The notes under the pieces are model-generated. The model worked only from the letters and a program-made list of their open reading frames with translations, had not been told where the DNA came from and ran no database searches. From Theristus sp. LFF4_11 (taxonomy: Eukaryota > Nematoda > Chromadorea > Monhysterida > Xyalidae), in assembly GCA_030248135.1 (NCBI GenBank), contig JASANC010000991.1, positions 62,001 through 126,000 of the forward strand: a stretch of DNA of 64,000 nucleotides, written 5' to 3'. This document shows, in pieces, positions 27,101 through 39,693 of the stretch. The first letter of the stretch is position 1. Every line of letters begins with the position of its first letter. A program made the position numbers and the translations under genes.

Positions 27101-29989
27101 TAGACACGCCAACTTATCCGAACGAAAGCTCGCCCGCTACCAAAAACTGTATTATTGCTTACCAATTTTTCGCCTGATATGCTTTCTGTTTACAGTGTGC
27201 GGCTGCGGTAAACGCTTTTTCAACGTATAAGTTTTTGTTTGTACTGTAAATGTTGGCTCTTGAGATTTGCGCTCCGTCAATGTTTCGGGTGCTTGTGTTT
27301 GTCAAACTCACTTATTGCAGTTACAGTAGCTGTAAGTTGATATTATACGTACACTGTCAGATACGAGTATGCGTATCGCCGATACTCAAACACACTTGAG
27401 AACTCTGGATGCGATTTTCACCTATATTTCCATTTTCGGCGTAACGTCACTGTGTAGCCATCTTGGCCATGTTTTCGGGTGTACCGTATGCCAGCTGTTG
27501 TTTTCGCTTTCGCAAAAATCAGTGTTTTTTTCTGAGCGTGAGAACAGAAAATTTTCAATTTTCAACTCTCCAAACTACGTACGCTTGCGTCCATATACAT
27601 CGTTTCCCATCCTGATCGGTTTTGCAAAAGAAATTCGGTCATTTAATTTTACTCCTGAAGGTTTTTTACCGGTACCACAAAATGCTTCGAACCGTGTCAC
27701 AAACCTGTTCCGTTTTAATAGTATTGACTATTCTAAAGCGAAAGTTGTGGGTGTATTTTTCAACCAAATACCCAACGATGAGTCTACTTCTGAAAGATCC
27801 GATCTGCGCTGAGGCATAATATAAATCAAGACTCAGTGTTTTGAGTGCAATAATTGCGGCTTTCAGCAAAAAAACGCCGGACAAGAATGAAAAACACGAC
27901 GTTTTGCACATGTTGCTGACACCTTTTTCACAATTTTTTTTGCTTATCTGACGCGTGATCTGGAAATAAGACTGCGCGTTTGGGGGCGGGTGCGGGTGGG
28001 ATCAAAAGAAGGCGTGATTCGCGCAAAACTTTCTTTCAATATTTATGCTGATGACAGAGCAAGGTGATCATTTTTTATTATGATGGACACATCAAAACTG
28101 TATAGCCGAGTCCCATTTTTTGTGTAAAACGTCAGGCGAACAAAATGTCATGACAGCTCTGCTCATGTGTGCGCCGCCGTAAAAGATTGCACGTTTTAGT
28201 TGAGAAAGATTGATCGTGCGTGTGTGATAAGAAACACGCAAGTTTGGCGCAGAATTGCAGTAAAACGTTGACAGTTTTGGTTTTTCTAGCGGACACATGT
28301 TGTTGCGCGGTGCGGAGTTTTCAACTCGTCAAAATGACTTTTTTTCGCTGAAATCACAAATTCCTCAATTCAGTCCGTTCACTGTTTTTGTATAATCTCA
28401 AGCATTTTTTTGCTTACCGTAAGCCTGTCAGTCCAAGGGAAAAGTAACAAAATGATTTCATGTAAGCGAACAGTGCAACTACTATTATCGTTACAGGAAG
28501 ACCGCGTGCACAAAAGTTTCACGCGTTGGGGAAAAGCCGGACACCAAACCAGACGCATGACGTCATCCGACGTCTTTCGTCAGCTACCGTAACCCAATTT
28601 TGAATTCCCGCGGATTCTTGAAACGTTTTTCCTATCCCTGTGTGCAAAGGCATAGAGAACCGGGACCAAAATGAAAGATAATACACCTGTCGCAAAATCA
28701 CGCAAAGTTGCTGCAGTTTGCCAAACAATGTAATCCAAACATCTCAGTTTTGAACGCATAAACATAATAAATAAACGTCCATGTTTGTGCTTTTCATTAC
28801 GATTATTGCATGGGTGCAGTATTTTTTCCGCGTGGTTCTAAAAAAATGCATAAATTTTCACTCCATCATTGCGTGCTGTCTTCATCGTTCTTTTCGTCGG
28901 CTCCATCGTCAGTCCGTTTCTCTCTAAATATGCATTTTATTATTTTTTCTTTTCAATAAAGGCGGCGCAAAAATTATCAATCGCGCATGCAAATCATCTA
29001 CACTGAACGTGCATTTTGCGCGAGCGCACGCATTTTTTTCTTGTCATGCGCGCGTCTTCCATAATACGTTTTGTACTCATGTGAATGAATTGAATATGCG
29101 CGTAAATGCGGTAACAGGCGGTTTCACAAATCGTTGCTGACACTTGGGGCGGCGCCGCCGCTTTGATCGTGGCGCGAATTTGAAATCAATTACACACTTC
29201 AATAAAATTAGATTAATTTTGCCCCCGAAATCGTGCTGCATATGATGGTGCACTATAGCGCATTTCGACCATAATGCGCTCGCCTGTCGCCGTCGTCGCC
29301 ACCGAATTTTCGCGCAATTTTCTGTGTTTCTTATATTCAGTTGTTCTTTTCTCGAGCGAATACACATACTATGAGATACATACAATTAACGTGTTTGTAC
29401 AATATTCTCGAGCGGTTAAAATATAGTGTGACGTGTTTAAGACAACAAAACGGTGACCACAATGAAATCGTCGTGTATTGTCACGTCTGCCAACAAACGT
29501 CTCGCAGACGGATATGATGTACAAGTAGTTTTTACCACTTATTTACGATTAAAAAGGCTGCAAAAACCTATACGGTAGAACGGCAGCAGAAGAACTGGGG
29601 GTACTGAGTGACAGGACAACGGACAAGTGCACTATAATAATTGACAACAATTGTCATAATGTAACGGCATATAACAAACATATCTCACAAACGTACACAC
29701 ATGTCAGCCAGTATACATACACACAGGAACGTAACAAAAACACACAAAATCGACGCACAGCAAATTTTGCCCGCCCAGATTTCAGGCGTAGCGAGTTTTT
29801 TTCTTGTTGCGCGCTTCGCATCTGCGATTATAATACAGAGAAAGAATGCAGTATGTTTGTTCTATGTACCGTATCTGTTTTGTTGTGTGCGTGTGTCGAG
29901 TTGAGGCAAAGTTTGTGCGGTATACCGTAGTCATAATAATCCTCCTGGTTACATGGAACTTTCAACTAATTTTTAAATTTCTCTTGCAG
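21127..29989. other. ~8.9-kb gene desert between TARBP1 and the Sp transcription factor
   Basis: No reading frame here has convincing length, codon usage or splice context. The sequence is AT-rich with local GC-rich patches (for example about 25970-26130) and holds one dispersed repeat copy at 28592-28685. Its position directly upstream of a developmental transcription factor makes a cis-regulatory role plausible, but that is inference. Confidence 0.5.
28592..28685 (+). repeat. Dispersed repeat R, copy 4
   Basis: AATTTTGAATTCCCGCGGAT ... GAACCGGGACCAAAATGAAA GATAATA, in the desert upstream of the Sp gene. Confidence 0.65.
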
Positions 29990-30038
29990 ACTTGTGGAAG
30001 TTGGAAAAATACGAACCGAGCAAAAAACGAATACCGTC

Positions 30039-31951
30039 ATGCCTCGTCCGCTGTTTCGTCCGTGGTTGATCGAGCCGCAAACGGCCAGCACCAGTTCCGA
30101 ACAGCCGAAACGTGCAAAGTTGGAGCCGTCCACTTCAACGCGCTCCAAGTGCAATCCAACAACACCAACAACAACAACACCATCAACAACATCACCACCA
30201 TCAATCGCCACATCATCATCCACCATCAACCGCCCGTCAACCTCCTCCACCAATTCAGCGCCGTCCATCGTGAGCACGAGCGTCGCGAGCTCGCCCGTGG
30301 CGCCGTGCGTTCTCGCAGGCCGCCTGCCCGGTCTGCCCGTTCCGCATTTCGTCCCACCGTCGGCGGCGTTTCGCCCATCTGCGTTCTTTACGGGCGCCTC
30401 TAAGCCGCCGTCGCCGTACGAAGCGGACGTGCCCCCGTGGCTGCTGCATCCGTACACGCAGGCACAGCTCGCGTTGCGCCACCATGCCGCCGCGTCAACC
30501 ACGATGCCGCCGGCGACTCGGCTGCACGCGTCCGCACGCCAGCCGTCCGTGGTGCCGCTGCACTCGAACGTCGCGCACGCGAGCGCAATCCTACAGCAGC
30601 AACAGCAGTCGGCTGGCTATTACGGCCAACCGGCATTCCAACATCATCAGCAACATCAGCAACATCAGCAGTTGCGCGCCAACAGTCATCATCCGCCCGT
30701 GCCGGCGCATTTCCCGCCGACGACGCCGCACCTGGAGACGCGCAAGTGTCGGCGGTGTCAGTGTCCGAACTGTATGAACCCGAACCTGGACACGACGGAT
30801 GTCGGCGGCACCAAGAAACGCATGCACGTTTGTCATATGCCGAATTGCGGTAAATCGTACGGCAAAACGTCGCATCTGAAGGCGCATTTGAGGTTGGTGG
30901 TGCGAGAGTGGAATGGTTTCAACAATTCACATCCATGTTGCGAACTTTTGAAGTTCTTTTAGTTTACTGTAGCTTGAAACGGCGCACCACTTGGGTGTAC
31001 TTGGCATTGCGGTTTCGCCTAATCGTTTTTGTTGTTACAAATCCCTTGACAGCCAATAAATCTGCTTAAGCAGTTGTTTGTAGTAGGATTACTGTCGTTT
31101 TTGCGCACGCAGACGCAATTCCTGAAGTGAGTGTAGCCTGAATGAGCGTGCACATTCTCGTAAGATTTACCAATAAGAGGTTAAAGTTTAGAAAACTAAA
31201 AGTGTAATTGACCAATTATGCTGCAAGTTGCTCGAAATGAGTCGGCGTGATTGTGGGCGTGATTTATAACCATTTCAATAATCAGCAAACAACGCTGTTT
31301 GAAATCACTCCAAAAACTACCATCCGTTTTGAGCTCAAATTAAAATACGGTATTTCTTTTTAAATGTCTTATGGGAACTTCAATGATTCAGAACCATTGA
31401 GTAACGTTTTGTGGCACGTACAGTAAACGAGACAAATGGGTGCATTGGCTTTGTGTGCGACCAACCATAGCGGCGTTATTTTCAAACGCAGCCAATCAGC
31501 GTGTGCACAAACTTGTCACCATCCAAGATGTGTACACACTTTATAACAAGACAACAACAAGACCGTGTTTTCGCATGTTTCCAAAAACTGTGCAATGCCA
31601 AAGTCAACCTTTTTCCATTCCAGATGGCATGCCGGCGAGAAGCCGTTCCTGTGTCAGTGGCTGTTCTGCGGTAAGCGTTTCACGCGGTCGGACGAACTGC
31701 AGCGGCATCTACGGACGCACACCGGCGACAAACGCTTTGCGTGCTCGCACTGCGGCAAGCGATTCATGCGCAGCGATCACCTGAGCAAGCACGCGAGAAC
31801 GCACGAGCTCGCGTCGCCGACGTCATCTGGCGGCACGACAAGTGGCGGCGGCTCCGCCAGTAACAGCAGTCACGGCAGTAACAGTTCGGCGTTGAATCTG
31901 ACGCATCACAGCAGCAGTTCACCGGACAGCTCCACGTCCGTCGGCTCGTGA
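30039..31951 (+). CDS. Sp-family (Sp/KLF) three-C2H2-zinc-finger transcription factor
   Basis: Nuclear GC-box binding transcription factor. Two coding exons, 30039-30892 and 31624-31951, join in phase (AG|A) to 393 residues. A 3' splice site at 29989 just upstream implies a spliced 5' UTR or a further 5' exon. The N-terminal half is Ser/Thr/Pro- and Gln/His-rich. A buttonhead box ([11 protein letters not shown]) precedes the fingers. Finger 1 is [19 protein letters not shown], split from its WHAGEKPF linker by the intron. Finger 2 is [19 protein letters not shown] and finger 3 is [21 protein letters not shown]. The Btd box plus these DNA-contact residues separate Sp proteins from KLFs. The residues near the N-terminus read PLFRPWL, a possible Groucho-binding FRPW motif. 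Which Sp subclass (Sp1-4, Sp5, Sp6-9) is not decided. Confidence 0.93.
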
Positions 31952-34900
31952 CGATTTTGCAAACCACGCACCGAGCAAAGCTTTTTCCAGCTTTCTGGAT
32001 TGTTCGCGTGATTCGTTCACAGTGGAACTTTTGGAAACGCTGTTGTTTTTTGTGTTTTTTCCTTTTGTATGATTGTGTGTTTGTCCGTATACCGGTGTAC
32101 TAGTCATTCAAAGATGTTTTTCATTCATTTTTATTTGTTGCTTTTTATTCTTTTAAACTTTTTAATAGTTAAAAGTCTAGGGCGCGCCGTTCGACACACT
32201 AGCAAAACAACATTAGATTACTTTTTTTAATGTCCAGCTTTGATGTGAGTCTCGTCTCTTGACGTTTTTTCTTTGTCCTTCAGATTCGGTTATCTTTTTT
32301 TTATTTCTGATATTACTAGAAGTTGTTTTTTATATTTTCATGATTCGACGCTTCAACTGCACAATGGCTTATTGTGTTACTACTTACTTTTTTGCACGCG
32401 GGCCGAAATGTTTTCAAAATATGAAATTCAAATACAGTTATTTCAAAATCAAACACTCTTAATGCCAGAGATTTCTTTTGTACAGTGTTCACTCACAAGA
32501 ATTTTTTTCGAACATGATTGACCGTTTTTGATTGTCGTTCTGTGGTCTAACACAAGTTCAAGTGTATACAAAAATTTGCTGAATTTTGCTTATGCAGCTT
32601 ATTGTAGTTGATTGTGTTGTGCGGATTTGCTGAAAAAGTTTATCAGAAAATACGAATTAAAAAACATCAAACCCAAATCGCCTGCAAAGCCGGGAATGTA
32701 AAGAAAGACTAATTTTCTGTTTCATCATCAACAGAAACGCTCTGAAAAAAAGTAGAAACGAGCACACAAAGGTGAACACACAATTTTTGCGTTTTTTCAT
32801 GCTTCGACGGCACGATCAAAAACCGTCCGAGCCGAAAACCACCGCCACCGACAAGTCTCATTTGTCTTTTCAAGCCATTTTGCCCGGCGGCGGCTCCAGT
32901 CAAAAGGCTACACACACACGCATACAAACGCAACAAAAACGTATTGACAGCCGGGACGGACTATATTGCTGGCAGCTGAATTATAGTACTATACACAAAA
33001 ACATGTTGAACCAATCAAACCCCGGAGACTGACTGATTGAGAGAAGAAAAACATACCGCTCAGCATAGCGAGATGAACTTTTTCCTTTCTATTGTTGTGA
33101 TATAAAGTTGCATGCTTTGAACTTTGAGCTGATTGGTGGCCTAAATGTGATTCGAACTACTGGACTGTACGACATACACAACTTCCGCCGGGCTCCCCGT
33201 GTACACAACGCCACTGTGAGCCTTATCTCTTGCTATTGACGTGCGTGCACCATGTTTTACGGTTTGTTGACAATATTTTCAAAAACAGTTTTTTAGTTGT
33301 TTGTGTGTTGTTCGCAGAAATTTGTGTTCACGTTCAATAAGTTCAAAACCACACAAAACTCTCATGTCGTTGTAAAATGAAAGAACATAAAATAGCTGTC
33401 ATTATCGCTTTCAAGTGTACCGTAAAGTCTTGCATATAAGGTTCCTCCCACTTATAAGACCCCCACCCAAAAGTGGGCGGAGTGTCACACGGCGGGAAAC
33501 CAAAAAATTCAAAATTTTGATTTGGTCGAAATCCTACCCCGTTTATAAGACCCGGACTTCCTGATCTTCGCTTTATAAGACCTCCTCTCACTTATAAGGT
33601 TGTCACACAAAATTCCACTTTTTTCAGAAATTTTTGATTTTCAAATTTATATAAGGAGACCTTATATGCAAGACTTTACGGTATGTATGATATTTTCATT
33701 TTCAAACGGCCCCACAAACTGGGTGGAGCAACGGGTTGCGATGCGTCTGCATACATCAAAGTCGTGTTTTGAAATATATTCCAACCGTTATACATACACA
33801 CACAACGACCGATGAAAACAGCGCACAGTAGCGGCGCAGTGACTTTGATCTTACGATATGCGTACACATCGTTCAGCATAACGTGCACAATAAGTGCACA
33901 ACAACGCTTATCAGCATTAGCTTCAACGGCTTGTTATCAGGAAATTTTGTCAAAAAGCGCACACCATACCGACGCTGCATGAAGCGGCAACGTCTGAAAA
34001 GACCGGAATTTAACAAAAAAGGTACGCAAAAACGAACAAGTGAATCGAAATGGGAGGGCTGTTTTTTATTGAGTTTAAAAGTTCTGTGCGATTTTTGTGT
34101 TGATGCAGTTTTGATCATTGGGATTCGCTCTCACGTTAGATCTCTTTATTGGTATCAATTATTGACTACTACACGCTGATTTGCTCAATCATGATACGCT
34201 TTACGTCCGCGCAAAAATTTGGGACGACACAAAAACGACGGCGTCGTCGCTGTTTTGGGCCAGGTTTTCTCTCAGTTCTACCTGCTTTTTAGCGTCGTCC
34301 ACGCGGTACTAACAAACTGCGTGGCCAATCAGGTGCAAGTTTTGCAAGAATGCCGAACCAAAAAGCTCGTCCGCTCCAAAATTGATCTGCCACCGTTCTG
34401 TGTGCCGCACGTGTTTCAGCGGAATCGGGCCGAAAAAATGGCCACAAACATTCATGAGCTGCAACGGGCGGCACCCATCAAACTGGGCGCACTCAATGGA
34501 CGCGGCGTTCTAATAAACACATAATGGCAAAATCAGTTATAAACATTATAAATAACGTCGCCCGGTCATTTGCGGGCTGTGTGTGTGTCGCTGTTAACAA
34601 TCGTCCGTGTCCGCCCGTGTGTTTTCGAAGGGCGTGGGGACAGTCTGCGAATATTGCAGCAATGTGCGCGCGCGCCTTGCTTGCGTTGCGAACCACAACA
34701 CTCGCGATTTGTCATCATTAAAATGTTAGGCTAACGGACAAAAGCTGTGACACGCTCTCTGATCTAAGCCGATCATACGATCGTTTGCGGACGCGCGTCT
34801 ATTATGATCGTCCTCATTGCTTCGTATGTGTTCTTTATTATGCCGAAGCTTGTTAGCTTACACACAATGTTGTTGGTTTTTCTCCTGATGTTGTTGTTTA

Positions 34901-37500
34901 TTAGCTTGTAATCTGTCCGTCGTGTAATCTGTTGTAAGATAGAGTTTTTTTACAAGTGTACGGTAGTTTTTTGGCACGACAAAACACGCCTCAACTTTAC
35001 ACATCGGCGGTTTTTTTTCGGAAAACAACAGCGGGGGACTGAAACGGAGACGATGAAAATTATTCTTTACGACCTTTAGAAAACTCTCTCTTTAGCGTAA
35101 GAATCTTGAGTTGACGCGAATTTTCTGTCGGAACGTGAACAGTGTGAAGATAACGCGGAAAAATGACTAATGGCTGCTGTGCCAATTTCGCGATCGTTTG
35201 ATTGGAATGAGAATCATAAAACTCTCACGGAAAGCGATTTTTTCCACTCAAAGATGGAGACCGGCCAAACAGTTCAGTTTCTTGCCGGGAGGCTCAAAAA
35301 TGCGGTATAACACTTTTGTTCAAATGTTTTTTTCTGCACAGCGACTCAAATAAAACAAACCCATTAATGAGCAATCAGCGATCAGAATGAAAAAAAAGTA
35401 CAACAACACCTCAAATTGCCGTCTCGCTTCCCACGCACACTTGACTTCTCAAGTTTTTTCTCCGGTTCATTTTACGGACTGATGCCGCCTCTCAAATAAC
35501 AATAAAATCATGCTGAAAACGGTTATAAACGGTCTCGAAACATCTCCGTGGGTGGGCGTGGTGATTTGAATGGATGTGAAGCAAAACCGTACACCGCGGT
35601 CTTTATCAAAAGCGAACATATGCACACTTCGGTCTGATGCGATACCGCCAAAAAAATGTGAATAAAAAATCACACAGCTGAAAACAAAAGGCATCGATAC
35701 ATATACGTACTTGAGCGAAACCCTTAGGGCACGGTAAGGACTATACTCGGGAATTTCATTTGATAATACAGTATATGTAAAATGATAGGGTGTCTCCGCC
35801 GCAGCATTGCCCCAGTACGCAAGTCACTAATTGTCGCGTTAATTCGTCAGCAACACACTCAAGTGTTTTGTGTTCGATTCACGTGAGTCATCATGATTTC
35901 GGGGGGTTGGCCACCAAGGACCACTGATCTGGGGGCGTCAATGATGCAGGATTAAAGGCTGCTTACCGCGCGCCTCCCAAGGAGCCGAGAAAAAAGTGCA
36001 AAATGCGTTCAATGGTCGGGTTCTAATCTGTCGTTGAATCGGAAAACACGGTGGGTGGGGTGTGTGCGGGTGTGTCCGGAGATGGCCTTTGCCCCGTTTT
36101 GGCTGCGTATACGATTATCAGAATTATCATGAACATTCGCGAATCATGCCGTAATCAACACGATCAAACCATGTGAAATCACATCACTGATATTTGCCAT
36201 CGCGCGCCGAAACTGACCAGTTTTTCAAAGTGCTTGTTATTTATATATCCCTTTGAGTTGTGCCGCGATCCGAATCTAATTTTGTCATCATGCGTTCCAT
36301 ACAGTGGAAATCTCGGAATCTACGTGTGTAACAGTGGGTACACCTACCGTATGAATATATAAGGCGCACCAGTATTGTTTGGTCGGTGATTATCGTTTTT
36401 GTCGTGTGTGTCGATATTTTGCCTTCAGGACGACGGGGACCACCAATTAACCGGCGTTTTGTGATAAGATGCACACCACACACTGCACATAATGACAGTA
36501 CGGTCAAACCGACCATATAAACATCGTTGGGGCCATATTAGTCTGAAACTATGACCAATCTGACTTGCTCAACCGAATTGACTGTGCTGACACGTGGGGC
36601 AATTCATCAACATTTATAGAAACACGCGCGGCACGGCGCTTTGAAATCGTGTCCGTGGTCTTGACGCGACAGTTTATTGCAACGTCAATGATGGAGTTTT
36701 AGTCACTTGAACATAATCAAATTTTGAGATTACGGCACCAGTTCAGTTGGAGAAAAATCTGAAATCGGCATGACATTTTAGGCAAGCTGATGTTTTGTTG
36801 TGCGTTTCGTTACAGCTGAAAAATATCAAATCATTATTTGAGACCATAATATAAGAATACTTGGAGCCTTGTGTTGTAGCCATGAAGACTCGGTGGATTC
36901 ATTTTCAAACTTTTCATTCCACATTATATGCAGAAACCCTTCTTATTGCGTATTTTACAGTGCCAAAATACAAAAACCAGCGGTGTACGGAACAATAATG
37001 TGCGTGCCTGAATGAATCGATTTTCACAGATCGTGTCAATAATCACATAAATACAGATCAATCAATCGATGGCTTTCAAGTTGTCCCTGTATTATTGGCG
37101 CGCACACACTTCTGTCAGGCGCCATACCCAAAGAGTCCATATTTGGCCGGGTCTATCGGATGCCCGGCACGTCGCACCGGCTGCAGAGTCCTCCAGCGTT
37201 TCACTGGCAGGGCGCCCCACGGCAGTAACGGGCCGTTGTAGACCTGGGTGGATGGATGAATGCTTGAGAAAAGACGCACCAAAAGGCTCCATTATCATCA
37301 GCTTGTTGCTGAATAAACTGCTGCGAATGTTCAGCTAAAGAGTTGCTCAATATGGGCTGTTCACTATTTTTGTTGATATTGTTCATGATTGATGCAATAA
37401 GTGAAAATATGGAAATCTGGTTTGGTCAACAAGTTTGTTGGCGCAGTTCGTATATGCTAAAATTACTGAACAGAAAGTGAAAATGATCTTTCAAAACACG
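31952..37500. other. Non-coding stretch downstream of the Sp gene
   Basis: Only short, unsupported reading frames. It holds a 266-bp TIR element at 33418-33683. A GC-richer patch at 34200-34720 contains a 101-codon open frame (34219-34524) without recognisable similarity or a convincing splice context. Confidence 0.4.
33418..33683. mobile_element. 266-bp TIR element with TACCGTAAAGTCTTGCATA ends and internal TATAAGACC repeats
   Basis: The left end TACCGTAAAGTCTTGCATAT continues to AAGGT; the right end is its exact reverse complement (ACCTTATATGCAAGACTTTA then CGGTA). The interior holds several copies of CTTATAAGRCC in both orientations. No coding capacity. Confidence 0.85.
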
Positions 37501-37585
37501 ACTAACTTGATCCCCGGCTCGATTGAAAGTAAAAATGTTCTTCCAAAACATGACTAACTTGATCCCCGTCCTCGACCAGTGCTCC
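37470..37585. repeat. Tandem duplication of a ~54-bp unit
   Basis: AAAGTGAAAATGATCTTTCA... and AAAGTAAAAATGTTCTTCCA..., each ending CTAACTTGATCCCCG, occur about 54 bp apart. They lie in the predicted intron downstream (minus sense) of the signal-peptide exon. Confidence 0.7.
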
Positions 37586-37609
37586 AACAACCGTGTGTCG
37601 CACACTTAC

Positions 37610-37657
37610 TGCCGAAAACAACAGCACTGCCACAATTGTCAGCTGCGTTGACGACAT
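37610..37657 (-). CDS. Candidate first coding exon of a small secreted-peptide gene (signal peptide)
   Basis: The minus-strand ATG at 37657 opens 16 codons with a hydrophobic stretch (TIVAVLLFSA), followed directly by a canonical GTAAGT donor. That is the usual shape of a signal-peptide exon. Downstream exons are not settled. Candidate continuing frames occur at about 37090-37450, one of which contains dibasic KR and RR sites. No family is recognised. Confidence 0.35.
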
Positions 37658-38788
37658 TTTGATTTAATAATCAATTGTATTTGCAGTGGTTCGGTTGAAG
37701 CAATAATATTATCAGACTAAGAGGGGCAAAATTTTAGATCGGCTGAAAAGTTGAATTCTTTTCCGACAATCAAAGCAAATTGTTAGAAACAGTTTCAACT
37801 CAGCATTGTCATAAACGGCAAACTGCAATAATAGACACGTTCACAGCTCCTGCAATGCACGCTGATTATCGCGCAGCAAAGTTGCGTAAAGGTTTTCAGG
37901 TCCCTTGGGGAATAATATGGTGCCATGCCACTGACAGAACAAGGGTGAACAAAGTCAAAATGTGTCTGTTACCGGCCAGACTCAATGTCATGAACTTTTT
38001 TCGGACATAAAATATTTTTTCCGAGTTCCAAACCTTTCTCTGTACCCGAACAGATAAGGGTTTTCAAGTTCATTGAAAAGCACATACATACGCTGCCTGT
38101 AGCCAAGTTTTGTTCGGCAACTTTAGTTATTTTGATGGCCCATATGCAGGTTTGGCCGGCACCCATCCGTCGAAAGGAACCCCTGCGAGTTTCATTTTCG
38201 AAAAGTATTTACAAACATTTTACGGGGCAACTGCGAAAACTGTCGTAATTTCGGTAATAAAACCGCGCGAAACGAAACGAATGGTACATCCTGGTGGTAA
38301 AACTGATGGAGCGTGCGTTATCATCCACTGAAAACGTGCATTTGTCACGACGAAAAACAGTGAAAAAGTAAACAGAATGACACAACATTTTGCGTGCGCC
38401 GATATCGCTTCAAGATTTCATCAACGGAAAAAATAACCAATCCAAACCGCAGCAAAACACCCAGAAAAACCAGCAAAAAAATTCGGTGGTAGGTTGGCGT
38501 GAGTGCAGCGCCTCTCTGCACGGTTCTCTTATCGCTGATAAACTAGATAAATGGGCGCGCACAGAACAACTGTTCTGATTTAGTGTCTGCAGTTCGTCTT
38601 TATTTCTTCGGATGTGGTGTGTGTGTGTTCCACTCTGGCAGCTCGACTAACTGAAATTACGAGATATTGTGGAGTTTTCAATTTTCTTTTTACGGACACC
38701 GGTAAGAACGCTGGTTTTTTAGACAGTTTTTGCAGACTCGCTGCGCTGAAAAGTGCAGTACAGCTACGTAATCTAATTGTGCATAATA

Positions 38789-39257
38789 CAGTGGCGGCCA
38801 AAAGTGTTGGAACGCTGCGCGCATGTGTGCGCGTGTGTTGCGCGTGTGTTGCGCGTGTGTTGCGCGTGTGTTGCGCGTGTCACGTGTGTATCATCAGCCT
38901 TACAAACGCTAGTATAAGAATCCCATGCTATTTTTTTGTTTTGGTGATCACTGAGTGTATCTAGTACACCATCCGCAGTGTTTTTTCGCTGAAGCATACA
39001 TTTATTTGACAGATACCGAACATTACAACACACCTCCATTTGGCAGTAAAACTGTTTCAAAATTATTTGGCAAGAAAATATAGCGGAATAAACAATACAA
39101 CCCGACTGGAACCCGAAACATGAACGCAATACACGTCTGTTAGATACTTCAAACACAAAGAAACGCTATGCGTTTGTACGGCTGATGCAACACACGCGCA
39201 ATACACGGCTCACACGCACACACGCGCGCAGCGTTCCAACACTTTTGGCCGCCACTG
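38789..39257. mobile_element. Non-autonomous Tc1-type transposon (469 bp)
   Basis: Exact terminal inverted repeats of at least 34 bp (left end CAGTGGCGGCCAAAAGTGTT then GGAACGCTGCGCGC; right end its complement), flanked on both sides by TA. CAGTG-GGCCAAAA ends resemble those of Tc1-family elements. The interior has no transposase frame. Near the left end is a short tandem run of GTGTTGCGC units (38826-38880). Confidence 0.9.
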
Positions 39258-39693
39258 TATATTTTTCCTGAATCAATGCATGTCCCCCCGTTTCCTCGGT
39301 TGTCAAGAACGCCAGATGTTCATGTTCATATTCAGTGTGCAATTAAAGCGATTTTTATTTCACTTCATTTTTTTTCTGAAACGACATAAAGTCCAGATTT
39401 TGAAATGTTCTTTGCGGCCAAGCTGGAAGTCAACAAAAGTTTTCACTGAGATGATGGCGATGACAAATGGAAAAACTGCAAAAACCAAACATGATTCATG
39501 CGAGCGGCCGGAAACGGCTGATGTTAAAGTTGGTGGGGTCTGTGAGCAAATATGAAATAAGTGATACAAGTAAATAAATAAAATGATGAATGCAAGAAAT
39601 CAAAGACGCTGAATAAATCCATGTCTGCGTCAAGTTACACGGCACTTTTTTTGGCACGTTCCAGTCGCAAATCGCAACAACTGTTCCGAAGCA

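Noticed and set aside
34219..34524. 101-codon plus-strand frame in a GC-richer patch
   Set aside because: No recognised motif, no splice partners, and overlapping open frames on the other strand; could be a lone exon but cannot be supported.
38822..38880. GTGTTGCGC tandem run as a CRISPR-like or regulatory repeat
   Set aside because: It is a short internal repeat of the Tc1-type element 38789-39257.
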